Below the pieces are notes generated by a model. It saw only the letters and a program-made list of their open reading frames with translations, made no database searches and was not told the DNA's origin. From assembly GCA_026214975.1 (NCBI GenBank), contig CM047810.1, forward strand, positions 33,853,255 through 33,917,254: DNA of 64,000 nt, written 5' to 3'. Made by a program: the position numbers and the translations under genes. Of the stretch, positions 45,463-56,221 are shown piece after piece; position 1 is the stretch's first letter; every line of letters begins with the position of its first letter. This DNA comes from Gentiana macrophylla (Eukaryota; Streptophyta; Magnoliopsida; Gentianales; Gentianaceae).

Positions 45463-47417
45463 TTACCCTAGCAGCATGGTTATACATGTTGTTTCTAGCA
45501 GCAGGGGCAGGAATATTCCAATCATCATCAGTAGGGAATAATCTACCTTTCCCCCTGTGATAAGTATCCCTAGAATGATTGACATTTTTAGGTTTAGGAT
45601 TCTTATCCTTGGAATATTTCTGATTTTTGCCCTTTTGTGGTCCAGCAGACTTGGTAGCAGGTCTGCTATCAGTAGGTCTAGAAGGTGCAACGGTCCTACT
45701 TTTGGATTTATTCCTTTTGTTAGGTACGGTTGACCTTTTTGACTTCTGATTTTGCTTCCTTGAAGTCTTCTCAGTAGGCTTCATTGCCTTAGCAACCTTT
45801 TTGGGAGTTGGATCTTGTGCAGGTACAAACTTAGGACCAATTCTGGTACTAGGTTCAGTAACCTTACTGGATCCACCCTTATTAGATTGTTGAGTTCCAA
45901 ATCCAAGGCTTGTTCTATCATCATAAGGCTTTCCAGATTTGAATGCAGTGGTGGAACTAGATTGTTCAAAGAGATTCAAGAACTACATCGAATGTACAAA
46001 GAGGCTTATGCCGATTCTCATCCAAACTCTTTTTCCTTTCCTTTGAAAATTCTTAATTCAGCTTTTAATCTTTCAACTTCTGCTTGAAGAGCTTCTTTTT
46101 TCAGCCTTCACAATCTCATAACCAGATTGTATTATCCTCAGTTGATTAAGGATGGCATCCATAGTTTCTTCATTGTCAGAATTTGTAGGATTTGAACCAT
46201 AAGTTGATCCACAATCACTTTCAGCAGTTATAGATACAGAATTGTATACCTCCTCAGTTTCTTCCATATTTGCCATTAAAGCATAATCATCTATATAAGC
46301 AACAAGTGCAGTATCATCAAATTCATTTCCTTTTTCTGATTCAACTTCATATCCTGATTCATCTTCAGCAACCATAGCTTTCTTGCCAGATCTTCTTTGC
46401 TGACTTTTGCTCTTCAGTAGGTCTGGACAATCAGGTCTGAAATGTCCAGGCTTCTTGTAATTGAAGCACAGATAATCAGGTTCCTTTTTTCTATTTTAGT
46501 TCAGGACAGTCAGGTTTGAAGTGTCCTGGTTTCTTGCATTGATAGCACAAGTAATCATTGTCTTTCTTGGATCCTTCTTCTTTTCACTAGATTTCTTTGT
46601 GAAATTCCTTGAGAACCCTTTCCGCTTTCATCATTCGATTTTCTTGCTCAAGAGGGGCAATTTGCTCTTGCATCTCATCCAGCTTGGTCATCTTGAGCTC
46701 CCGACGCTTCTTCTTGATGTGTAGCACCAATGCAAAGGTCTTTGGTTCTTCCTTTCACCTCTGTACAAGTTTCTTGCTGAATTCATAAGCCTTGAGATCT
46801 GAAAATAATTTGAAGGTGTCCTCTTCATGTAGACTTCTCATTTCTTCTATTGCAGTCACCTTCATTTCCCAAATTTCTTTTGCAGGTAAGGCTTCTAAGA
46901 TTTTTGAATTGATTTCTTCTTTTGAGTAGTTTACACTCAGTAGGGTGAGTTCATCCATGATGGCATTGAATCTTGATTCCATTTGTTCAATGGTTTCATT
47001 TGGTTTCATTTTGAAATCCTAGAACTTCTTCTTTGCCACACTGATTTTGTTCTTCTTGATTGCATCAGTGCCTTCACAGATAAATTGTAACTTATCTCAA
47101 AGTTCCTTTGCAGTCTTGCAATCCTTCACTTTCATGTACATATTGCTATCCAAGGTTCTGTAGATGATATCAATAGCAATATTGTTGAGGGTTGCTATTT
47201 TTCTATCTTCAGCATTCCATTCTCTTTTTGGTTTTGGAATATACTGAGTTTCAGATCCCACTGTTACTGACTTGGTGATCTCCAGTGGTCCATCTGTCAG
47301 CACATCCATCATCTCATCATGTGTTGCAGCTAGAAAAGCCTGCATACGTCGTTTATATTCATCAAAACGATCTAAAGAACACATCAACATTGTTCTAGCA
47401 TACTGGTTGTTATCCAT
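45463..47417 (-). pseudogene. Sirevirus B gag and gag-pol linker
   Basis: The start is ATG 47417-47415 (MDNNQYARTM), ~95 bases after the primer site. The gag core follows (SLDRFDEYKRRMQAF, EWNAEDRKIATLNNIAID; then KPNETIEQMESRFNAIMDEL and EEMRSLHEEDTFKLFSDLKAYEF). An intact CCHC knuckle is at ~46540 (CYQCKKPGHFKPDC) and a second has Cys to Tyr (CFNYKKPGHFRPDC). A Lys/Pro/Ser-rich linker runs to 45463. In-frame stops: TGA at 47099-47097 (Trp expected before DK), TAG at 47021-47019 (Gln expected) and TAG at 46493-46491. One frameshift lies near 46755. Confidence 0.9.
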
Positions 47418-47508
47418 GATGCAAAGCTTTGAAAATCAGAAACTTGAAAAAGTTTTTAAAGTATTTTCACAAGCACAACAAGTAAGATAACTTCGCAATG
47501 TAAGCAAT

Positions 47509-47519
47509 CTCCGATACCA
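47509..47519 (-). other. Sirevirus B primer binding site
   Basis: On the minus strand TGGTATCGGAG lies two bases after the 5' LTR. It shows the same CAG-to-CGG difference from the canonical Met-tRNA site as Sirevirus A. Confidence 0.82.
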
Positions 47520-47521
47520 AT

Positions 47522-49206
47522 TGTTGGTCCCTTGAAAAGGCTTTGGTTAAGTTTAGAGGGGGGGGTGAATAAACTTAACACTTAAAACTTTTGAAGTTAA
47601 CAAATTCAAACAAGTTCAAGAGCTCTGGCTTGATCGCTTCGATGTCACCGACAAATCGATAGTCTCACGATCGTTGATTTAATTGAATTTGTTGCAGCAG
47701 AATATATTCAAATTAAGCCTTATTACTTGTTGTTAAAATATGATACTAAGTATTAGATGCTCAGTAGTGTGAGTGTGTGATTCAGTTGCTAATTTCAGTA
47801 GGTTGATGTGCTAAATGTACTAAATGCAGAAAGTAAGTAGACAATTTTTATAGTGGTTCCAGGTGGTGTAATCCTGTCAGCCCACTCTTCTCCTGTGATG
47901 TTGGAGGTAATTCACTAGAGATCTTTGAGGTTGCAGTTACAAATATCCCTAAGTTGTCTGTCCTTCACAAATAACTATGGCTTCACAAACTGAACACTTG
48001 GAACATGTAGGATTGCTGCTCCAAAGTCTTCCACTGCTCCTTGAAGGGTAGGATTGCCTCTTCACCACTCCACCACAAACAACATCCTTGACACCCAAAG
48101 ATGCTTCACTGCTCTTCAAGAGGTTTCTTGTAAAAGAAAGTTTGAATCAAGTAAGTGATTCAAATTTTCAGAGCTTGATCAGATGAAATGATCAAGACTT
48201 GATGTCTTCAAGTGTGTATACTTGATGTAACTTGATAGCAGATTACACTTGAAGAATTTACTAGATCGGTAGCTTTAAGATCGATAAATGTCGTGTAGGT
48301 GATTTCTTGATAAAAACGATAGCTCAGATTGATTGTTGTTTTTCAAAATTCATCATCTGCTTCAGATCGTGGGTCTTCTATTTATAGGTGAGAATCCTTG
48401 TGACTTGTGTTTGAAATTCAAAACATAGCCGTTTGATTTGTCCCATCTTGACTTGCTTTCGTCCCCTGTACATAGTAATCGACAATCGTTAGTTTGCTTT
48501 TGACGCTTTTCAGATCGCCCACCTTTTGACTTGTATCCATTGGATAAACCTCTGCTTTCTTTCCAACGTTCTTTTAATCTTGACCATTGATTTGTTGACA
48601 AGATCAAGAGTTGTTGTCTCATCCTTTCCTTGTAATCTTCCAATGTAACCTTTGATTAAATCAAATCGCATTCAAGAGTTTTACGTGTGTAAGTCTCATT
48701 GAAATGCTTATCGATCACCGTATCAAAGTTTGTTGTGTTTATAAAACTCTTCAGCTGACTGTCTTTTATCTAACTTTTAATTGTGAAGTTAGATTACACC
48801 AATTTGAACATAACTAAGTTCCAATCACCACTTAACTTATGGAACTTAGACCTTGTACACAAGGTATATGTAATCAGTTTATGTCATCACAGACTTCCCT
48901 AAATTCTGATTCCATATCCTTGACTGTAAACACTAAGTTTGATCCCTTAGCCTTCAACAACTGAGTTTGAGCCATCGACTTTCACCTTCAAAGAGGTTCC
49001 TAACTAGTCTCATGACTCGTGTACTTTATCGACTCTGACATGTCTGGCCGATGAAAGTCAGCTGACCTTTTACAATGCTTGTTTGATCAAACCTATACAA
49101 AGATCAAACTCTAATAAGTCTATACATTTGATCTAGACATCTTTTTGCCTTTGCTCAATAACAGCTAGTCTGGCACTCATCACTAAAACTTAAAATATGT
49201 CCAACA
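47522..49206 (-). mobile_element. Sirevirus B 5' LTR
   Basis: 1685 bases with the same ends as 24475-26144. TATA box on the minus strand near 48380. Many CAG/CTG sites of the partner LTR read CGA, TCG or CG here (47607-47680, 48262-48325, 48470-48515). Confidence 0.95.
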
Positions 49207-50350
49207 ATTTCTTTTCCTAATTTTCCCACAAATAATGGCGCCACTTATGCCAATAATTTTAATATAAACTGTCTTGTCTATTTTACATATTATTTACCAA
49301 ATAAATAATATTGCATATTTATTAAATAGACCAACTATTTAATTTAAACGAGAAAACACTCGCGTGTTAGGAGCCAACCCGGGGACCATGGACCTATAAC
49401 CAGTAGCTACAATAAATTGAATAAAATATTAATCGAACAGAATATTTCTACTCAACTTATTAATTCCAGAATTACGCCACTATAAATTCGAAACTGAACT
49501 CTATCGATTATAGATATAACTTATTCTCAGAAATTCGAGTCGATAAGTGTCCATTGATATAATCATTACATACAGACTAACCCTCCATAGACTATCCGCA
49601 ACGAAGCGGTATTTTTCCGTAAACCTTCTTCATTACATCTTATCCTTATTTACCATTAACCCACTAGTGATCAATTAGTTCATAACCAATACGAACTCGG
49701 CTGATCGATCAGTTTCTAGGATCAACAAATAAGGGGATTGTCTTTCTACTTCCCGCGGGAAGGAATGAATTCCATATCTGTGAGACACACACTCCTCACT
49801 CATTCCAGAATAGTGCCAATGTGAAAGTGATTCAGACCGCGCCTCTTAGAAATCCTTAACGAACACATCAAACCCTATCTTGAAACAAGCAGGAGTCTGC
49901 AATCACTTCAGGATTAAGGTTAATCCATATATGATCATCTTGTGATTTAATACAATTTCTCAATCACGGAATTATAAGACATGCAGATTAAATCGGTCCA
50001 GTCCTATATGACTCTCATAATATATAAATGCCTACTTAGACAACCAACGTCGACGGTCCGGATAAGACGGTCACACCATAAAGTGTTCTGGGCGCATTAA
50101 TGGTGGTTTAATCAATAGACCCCATATTTTGATTAAGTTCACCACGGACTAATAGTTCAAGTATATCACCATAAACTTAACCCTCATGTGTGACACACAC
50201 TAAGTTATATGGCTGAATATGATACGACTTGGGGTTTTCAGCGGTGTATTACATATAAGCACGAAGCAAATAATAAGATGATAATAAATCTGTTATTTAT
50301 TAATTATAAAAACAATTACATAAATTATCTTTCGGGCCCTACTTCCAACA
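49207..50350 (-). mobile_element. Solo LTR (LARD-related family), 5' part
   Basis: On the minus strand this starts TGTTGGAAGTAGGGCCCGAA, close to the LARD LTR start (GTAGTGCCCGAA), and runs through shared blocks such as GGACCATGG and TTCCTTCC. Together with 23868-24474 it makes one LTR. It is clearly older than the LARD, since the sequences have diverged and it hosts Sirevirus B. Confidence 0.82.
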
Positions 50351-50830
50351 CCCACCACCTCACCCTACCCTGCCATACCCACTACCCTTCCAAACCTTAC
50401 CCACCACCCGCCCTACCCTACCTTAACCACCACCACACCCTACCTTACACCCCACCCTACCCTACCCACCACCCACCCCTTACCGTACCTTACCTTACCC
50501 ATAACCCCACCCTACCCTGCACTACCTTAGCTACCTACCCATCACCCACCTTACCCTACCCTTCTCACCAGCCCACCCCTACCCTACCTTACCCTACCCT
50601 ACCCTACTCACCCCTACTCACCATCTCATGCTACTCTACCTTACCCAACCTTATCTCATCGTACCCTACCCTATGCATCCTACCTACCTTACCCCATCAC
50701 CTACTCTACTCCATCATCACCTACCCTGCCCTGCCCTACCTTACCCCACCCTACCCTACCTCACCCTACTTCATCACCTACCCTACCTTACCACCCACCC
50801 AATCTTACCTCATCACCCACGTGTTTTGTC
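50351..50830 (+). repeat. CCCACC/CCTACC minisatellite, right part
   Basis: Continuation of the array at 20530-20840, with units such as CCCACCACCTCACCCTACC and runs of CCTACC. The 249-codon ORF across it is a low-complexity artefact with no homology signal. Confidence 0.88.
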
Positions 50831-50990
50831 GATTTTCATTTTATTCCATCGCATTCCATCCATTTTTTGAAGGAATGAAAATTGACATTTTTCATTCTAT
50901 TGAAATAAAATTTAATTCTATTCCATTATCTCATAATCATACACAAACATTGGAATGAAATGAAACCATTCCATTCCCGCCTAACAAATG
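50831..50990 (+). repeat. CATTCC-rich right end of the minisatellite-bearing TIR repeat
   Basis: Repeated ATTCCAT strings end in CATTCCCGCCTAACAAATG (50972-50990), the inverted partner of the repeat at 20359. With the insertions removed the TIR-bounded unit would be ~1.1 kb. Confidence 0.55.
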
Positions 50991-52822
50991 TACCATAAAC
51001 ATTGAAATCTTTTGTAAAAACCTTTGCGCCTTCTACTAACGCCGGGCGTGAGGAACGCGCCTTTTTTACCCTCTCGCAACTGGCTTACGGCTCACCGTCG
51101 GTTGACAGCTCTCAACTATAAAAACAAATTTTTTTTTGAAATGATGTATACTAGTGTTTGGGTATGCCATGCAAGGCACGGCATGCCCTTTCCAAGGATT
51201 TTCAATTATATACTGTTAAGTGCATATTCAACTTTTAAAATTTGTACATATATTACATATATGAAAGATGTTTGAGTACGTTGATTGAAATTAGAAAGCA
51301 TATAAGAGTAAGTCGTACATATTCATAATGAAGGACCTAATGAGCCAGCTATGTTGAAAGCAGGACAGCCTGGAACTAACCCTGCAATGCAGAAAAGTCA
51401 GTACACAATACAATACAAAGAATGTATAATTTTTATAGATGTATTCTCCATATTCAAACCAAGACGACTAGAAACGAACAACAATGTTTAACTGGAAGAA
51501 ACATAATTAATCATGCAACCTTAAACATAATTGTAGTAGAACGACACTTTAGCAATAAAAGACTATAACCACTTTGACAACATGTTTTATAGAAGATCCA
51601 CATATTCTTATCAACTAAGCACACTTGACCTTGGTACTGTATGTTTCAGTAAGAGCAAAGAGGAACCAACAACTTCAAGAGGCAAACACAAACTACACTT
51701 CAAATATAAAATCCCCTATCAGGACAACTACCAAACATACTTTCTCTATTATTTAACAAGACAACAATGGCTGATGAAAAACATTCTGCAATCTTAACAA
51801 GACAACAGCTAAAGTCCAAGAAAACCTCTTTTATCTGACTAAAACCGGAAAATCTAACCACCTCTTTCTTTTCAGCCGTTTAAGGTTTACTCTTAAAAAG
51901 AAATACGTGGAAACTTAGCTCAACAATGGAAAGCAACTGCAAGAAGAGACAACCCAAACTTACTAATAACACATTCTACCCCTCGGTAATTCAACAACAA
52001 GAATTTCAAAGTAACCCTTTGAATGAATTAAAGAGACTGAGAAAGCACACTTCTAAAAAGAAACCTGCACACTCTTTTATACATAAACAACCAGAACATG
52101 CCATAGTTTAAAAACCCTAACACAATAAATACATTCAAGCATTTATGAATTCCAAAACGAGCATGCAGGCAGAACAAAGAAGAATCAAAAGCATACCCTA
52201 AACGAGAAAATAAAAATGGAGAAATAAATACACAGCAAATGATAATTTTGGTAGTGAATAAAACCTTCAGAGGAGTATAAATTCAAGTGAATGCAAAAAC
52301 TGTCTTATATAATGCAAAAAGAAACCCTTATCTGATACGAAATTTCGTACCTCGGATATACAGGTCTCTTCTAGAAGATCGAGCACAAATCCAGTGGATA
52401 CAGTTGAGATCCTCGCCATATAATCTGAGATGTGACACATACAGCCCTCCTGGAGCAACCCATGTTAAAAACCACAGGATAATACAGAATTTCGGCCGCC
52501 TGCTGTGGGTTCAACTGACAGGGATTTCTTGGAATGACAGGAAGATCGATTGAAACGACCCAAAGAGTAAGCATCCGTTTTTTTTTTCTTTTTTGTTTTC
52601 AAACAATTTGGAAAGATGAAGAGGCAAAAAAGCTGTATATCTCGATGATGCTCAACAGCTGTAAAGGCCTGTACTATCGCACTCCACTAATAAAAATTTA
52701 TTATATTATATTACTAAATGGTATTTTCTGAATATCCATTTTTCCTCTTTCTATTATTGTAATGCTTATCCACAGCTACTTAAACGAAATAAAAATACTT
52801 ATTATTATTAGATTATTCGATT
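50991..52822. other. Unassigned non-coding sequence
   Basis: 1.8 kb of mostly AT-rich sequence. The overlapping ORFs at 52267-52574 (both strands, under 90 codons) have GC-richer composition and could hold an exon, but I recognise no domain, and no splice model gained support. 51020-51110 has a short GC-rich patch (GCCGGGCGTGAGG) of unknown origin. Nothing else stands out. Confidence 0.4.
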
Positions 52823-53830
52823 AGATTAGAAGTTAATAATGCACCGACACATTTTAGCCAATTTCCGTCACGACACACGATCGACACGCACCAACACATG
52901 TCGGACATGTGTCGAATGCTTAAAATAACACTCTTTAAAAATTTTAATATCCGCCATATTGTCGACACATCCCGACACAACACCGACACTCCCGGCTACC
53001 CCCGAACATTTTAAGTTTTAAGAAAACATTAAAATGATGTAATCTTTATGTTTTAAAGGACCATTTAAAGAAATCCGTTTGAAGATCGATTTTCAACACG
53101 GCACCGACACCGACGTGCGACCGACACCTCCGAACCGTTTTAAATAATATTTACTTATTACTTATTTAAGTTTTCTTTAACGGAACCATTAAAATACAAG
53201 CCCCCATTCTTAAACAAAGAAAAAACACTTATTAGATTAAATGAGAAGCTAATAATGCACGAACACATTTCACACATATTTCCGACACGACACGCGATCG
53301 ACACGCACTGACACATGTCCGACATGTGTCGAATGATTAAAACAATATTATTTAAAAGTTTAATATCCGACACGCTATCGACACTCTCCTATATGACACC
53401 GAGACTCCCCGACACTCTTGAACCATTTTAAGTTTTAAGAAAACGTTTAAAGGAATAGAAGGTAACGTACCGACACTTCAATCTGGGCGCCGTGCGCCAC
53501 GGCGGATATATTTCATACACGACCCATGACCGACATGCCCCGACACATGTCCTACACGTGTCGACTAACTAAAATAAGCGAAAACCCGATACGTTGTCGA
53601 CACTCCCGAGTCCCGACACGACACTGACACTCCCCGCCACTCCCGAACGTTTTAAGTTATAAGGAAAACATTAAAACGATTAATTTTTTTATGTTTAAGA
53701 AACCGTTTAAAGAAATCCGTCCGAACAACGGTTTTCAAGACGGCACCAACAACGACACACGACCGACACCCCCGAATCGTTTGAAATAAGATAAGATTTA
53801 CTTATTTAAGTTTTTTTTTTTAACGGAAAA
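52823..53830 (+). repeat. GACAC-rich imperfect repeats, three copies
   Basis: Copies begin near 52823, 53233 and 53500. Each carries AATAATGCAC (first two), CGATCGACACGCA, CATGTGTCGAATG, then CGACACTCCC, GAACnTTTTAAGTTTTAAG and AAACCGTTTAAAGAAATCCG. Copies 1 and 2 are ~410 bases apart; copy 2 is internally deleted. The motif (C)CGACAC recurs dozens of times and many sites pair with GTGTCGG within a copy. No protein is encoded. It may be a non-autonomous element family or an old tandem array. Confidence 0.75.
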
Positions 53831-53877
53831 ATTAAAATACAAACCCCATTAATAATGACATAATAATAATAATAGAT

Positions 53878-54040
53878 AGAAAAAAAAAGGAAAAAAAAGA
53901 AAGAAAGAAAAAACTTATTAGGTGGCATTAGTGGAACATTCCCTAATTACTCTAACAGGGGACGTGGCAAATAACAATAATATAAGAGAGAAAAGGAAAA
54001 AGAAAAAAAGAAAAGAAAAAAAAGACATAAAAACAACAAC
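53878..54040 (+). repeat. Purine-rich A/G tracts
   Basis: Two runs of AAAGAAAG type (53878-53913 and 53985-54027) flank the first G-box copy. They are simple-sequence tracts. Confidence 0.7.
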
Positions 54041-54500
54041 ACAAACTTATTACGTGGCATTTGTGGAACACTCCCTAATTTCTCCAAACGTGGGACGTGG
54101 CAAGGTGTGGGAGGTTTTTGCTTTGACTATTAATAAGCTTTGATGATTTGACAATTAATAAGTAGTAGTTAGCAAATGATTGATGTAATGTAATGAAATG
54201 AATCTGTTGGAATGAAATGCAATGAAATGATATATTTCTATTAATGCGTTTGGTAGACAATGGAATGTAATCGTTTCTTATTGCATGATTTATTTTTTCA
54301 TTCTATTCCGATTATTCCATTGGATTTTGAACGGAATGGAATGAAAATATATTTCATTCTTCCGTTGCCAAACAGATCAAATTGATAAAATGGAATGAAA
54401 AAAACATTCTATTCTATTCCATTACCGCAAACCAAACGTGTCATAATTTCTCTAAACAGGGGACGTGGCAAGCTGTGGGAGGATTTTGCTTTGACAAATA
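53914..54500 (+). promoter_or_regulatory. Upstream region of the SGR6-like gene with repeated GACGTGGC G-boxes
   Basis: A block TGGAACATTCCCTAATT...GGGGACGTGGCAA is duplicated with a period of ~132 bases (G-box cores at 53961-53968 and 54094-54101). A third, partial copy starts ATAATTTCTCTAAACAGGGG, with its core at 54462-54469, and shares GTGGGAGGATTTTGCTTTGAC with copy 2. An extra ACGTGGC is at 54052-54058. GACGTGGC matches ABRE/G-box sites bound by bZIP factors. A MITE-like repeat separates copies 2 and 3. Regulation by these sites is inference. Confidence 0.5.
54181..54438 (+). mobile_element. MITE-like GGAATG repeat with CGTTTGGT terminal repeats
   Basis: CGTTTGGT (54247-54254) and ACCAAACG (54431-54438) are inverted ends of a ~190-bp unit full of GGAATG/CATTCC. 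A partial related unit lies directly to the left (54181-54246). The same family borders the minisatellite at 20359 and 50990. Target duplication not clear. Confidence 0.55.
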
Positions 54501-54547
54501 TTAATATTAATAAGTAGTAGTAATAGTAGTTAGTAGTAGGAGGAGGA

Positions 54548-54555
54548 TATAAAAA
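54548..54555 (+). promoter_or_regulatory. TATA box of the SGR6-like gene
   Basis: TATAAAAA lies 116 bases before the ATG at 54664, at a normal distance for a plant gene with a short 5' leader. Confidence 0.6.
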
Positions 54556-54663
54556 GAATTAGACGGTAGAAAAATAAATAGAAACCAAAGTCTTACAGTT
54601 GTCAATGCTCTGAGGCGGGTAAGAATCCTGGTTCTCGTCGGCCTCTTCACGGCATCAATTACA

Positions 54664-55514
54664 ATGGCGTCGTCTAGTTCCGGCACTACTTATGCTATAC
54701 CTGCTCCGGGTAGATTTTAATGATTTTATCGCTGATCAGTTTGTTTGTTTGTTTGTTTTTTCTTCTTTAAAAAAATGTTTCTTTGTTTGATTCTGCTTCT
54801 GGAGTATTGATTTCTGATAATAATTACTTTTATGGTGCCTCTTGTGATTTAGAGGCGGTACAAGTAATGGTTTCAGCATTGGGGGATGAATCCCCAATTG
54901 TCATGGAAGCTTCCTTGGCTGCTCTAAAGGACATCGCCCCTTTGTATATTTCCTTCTCTCCTCATTGTTTGAGTTGTTCCATTTTATCGTGCTTCTACCT
55001 TTTCTTTTACAATGATGATTCTAATGTGAAAATGCAACTTGAATTTTGCCGCAATACTCCTTCACTAGCTCGCATCATTGTCACTGCAAGTTCACATTTT
55101 TTTTTTCACTGTAAATTTCATTCATTTTATGGTTCCCAATTTGATAAGCTTTTGGCTTCTTTAGGAACCCATTACTTGTTCTTGATTGCTGTTCTGCTGT
55201 ATCTCGAGGCGGCCGTAGGGTATAGTCTACTCTTTTTCTTATTCTATATTTTTGAGCTTCCCTGCTATAGTTTTACATTCGCCTATTGGATTTATTTGAA
55301 TGCTATCTCTTTATTTTCTGTCTTTTTTTTGGGTTGCTTTTGTGTTTTCTTTTTTTTGCTTATCCTGTGAATGTGGTTGCAGAGGTTTGGAAATATAGCA
55401 GGATTGTTCGATGTGATGTCAATTGCAGTTAGGGCTTTGGGAAAGCAGGATGCCGATCCTTCTCTTATGACAAGACTAGCCAAGATTGTAACTTCTGAAA
55501 TAATATCATCCAAG
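54664..55514 (+). CDS. SGR6: HEAT-repeat protein resembling SHOOT GRAVITROPISM 6, first four exons
   Basis: Four exons with GT-AG borders and matching phases: 54664-54709, 54853-54943, 55165-55219, 55383-55514; together 324 bases, 108 codons. The encoded N-terminus (IPAPEAVQVM, LNPLLVLDCCSAVSRGGRR, RFGNIAGLFDVMSIAVRAL, EIISSK) is what I know from plant SGR6/MROH-type HEAT-repeat proteins, large tonoplast- or endomembrane-linked proteins needed for shoot gravitropism. The start codon follows a TATA box and short leader. All joins are free of stops. The next expected exon (beginning with Glu after SSK) was not found in the following kilobases, which hold copia debris, so this is either a gene with an enormous fourth intron or a truncated copy. 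Identification is from memory of the family, not a search. Confidence 0.72.
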
Positions 55515-56221
55515 GTTTGTACTTTTTCTAATGTCCACTTTTATATGGTCAACAAGAGTTTGATAATATTTGTGTTCACTTCATTTTTTGATGTGCTTAT
55601 TATGCTGTGCTGAATTCATCAACTTAGTCACCCTTTTTACTGGAATAAATACATGAACTTGGCAAGATTATTTACCTGTCTTGTAAGTGTCGGATCTCAA
55701 CATGAACTTCCTCTTGCACTTTGATTGATTGATGGGGTATCATGTGCTCATTTATAAATATATTTACTAGATATTGGGAGGTTCTGAGTTGTTCTTGGAG
55801 GTTCCTTTTCCATTAAGTTGGATAATCCTGTAGTAGTTTCAGTCGGTAGTTCTATTCTGTTCATTATTGGCTTGATTTTTATCAAGGAACTAGCATCTGC
55901 AAATGCGAATGAAAAGCTTCTGAATGCTCATATAGAAGTAATATCCTCTCATAATCACTTTGATTTGAACGCATATCGCAATCTTCGATCTTAAACAATT
56001 GCAAGACAAAACTTTAGTCCTAGTGCTCCTGTTAGTCTTTGTGGTTTGATTTTCAAATTCTTCACCTTCTACGGTAAATTTCCAATAACTTTTCCAAGAT
56101 GGGCATGTATTTGATTAGCCAGTTGGTAAGGTAACCTTGGAAGTTACTTATCCTTAATTGTGTCAAGGTTGCACACCATTTTACGGTCTTCCTTTATATA
56201 TATATATAAGTAGAAAGATTT
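55515..56221 (+). other. Intron or degenerate downstream sequence of the SGR6-like gene
   Basis: It starts with a normal donor (GTTTGTAC) and is AT-rich. A small block near 55887 (GAACTAGCATCTGCAAATGC after an AG) could be an exon, reading ELASANANEKLLNAHIEV, but it does not resemble the expected next exon. No other feature seen; a TA microsatellite lies at ~56198-56210. Confidence 0.45.

Larger units (their letters stand above)
24475..49206 (-). mobile_element. Sirevirus B: Ty1/copia retrotransposon with two nested insertions
   Basis: Minus-strand relative of Sirevirus A with LTRs at 47522-49206 (5') and 24475-26144 (3') and a perfect target duplication ATTTC (24470-24474 and 49207-49211). 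Removing the solo LTR (27493-29212) and the LARD (30189-39484) leaves ~13.7 kb. Gene order is gag, protease, integrase, RT, RNase H, spacer, 3' ORF, polypurine tract. Frames are better kept than in A, but carry in-frame stops such as Trp to TGA and Gln to TAG/TAA. It lies inside the solo LTR. Confidence 0.95.

Noticed and set aside
52267..52574. Possible gene exon on either strand
   Set aside because: Overlapping short ORFs without recognisable domain or consistent splice model; left as unassigned.
55887..55950. Exon 5 of the SGR6-like gene
   Set aside because: The reading ELASANANEKLL does not match the expected continuation, and the donor side is unclear.
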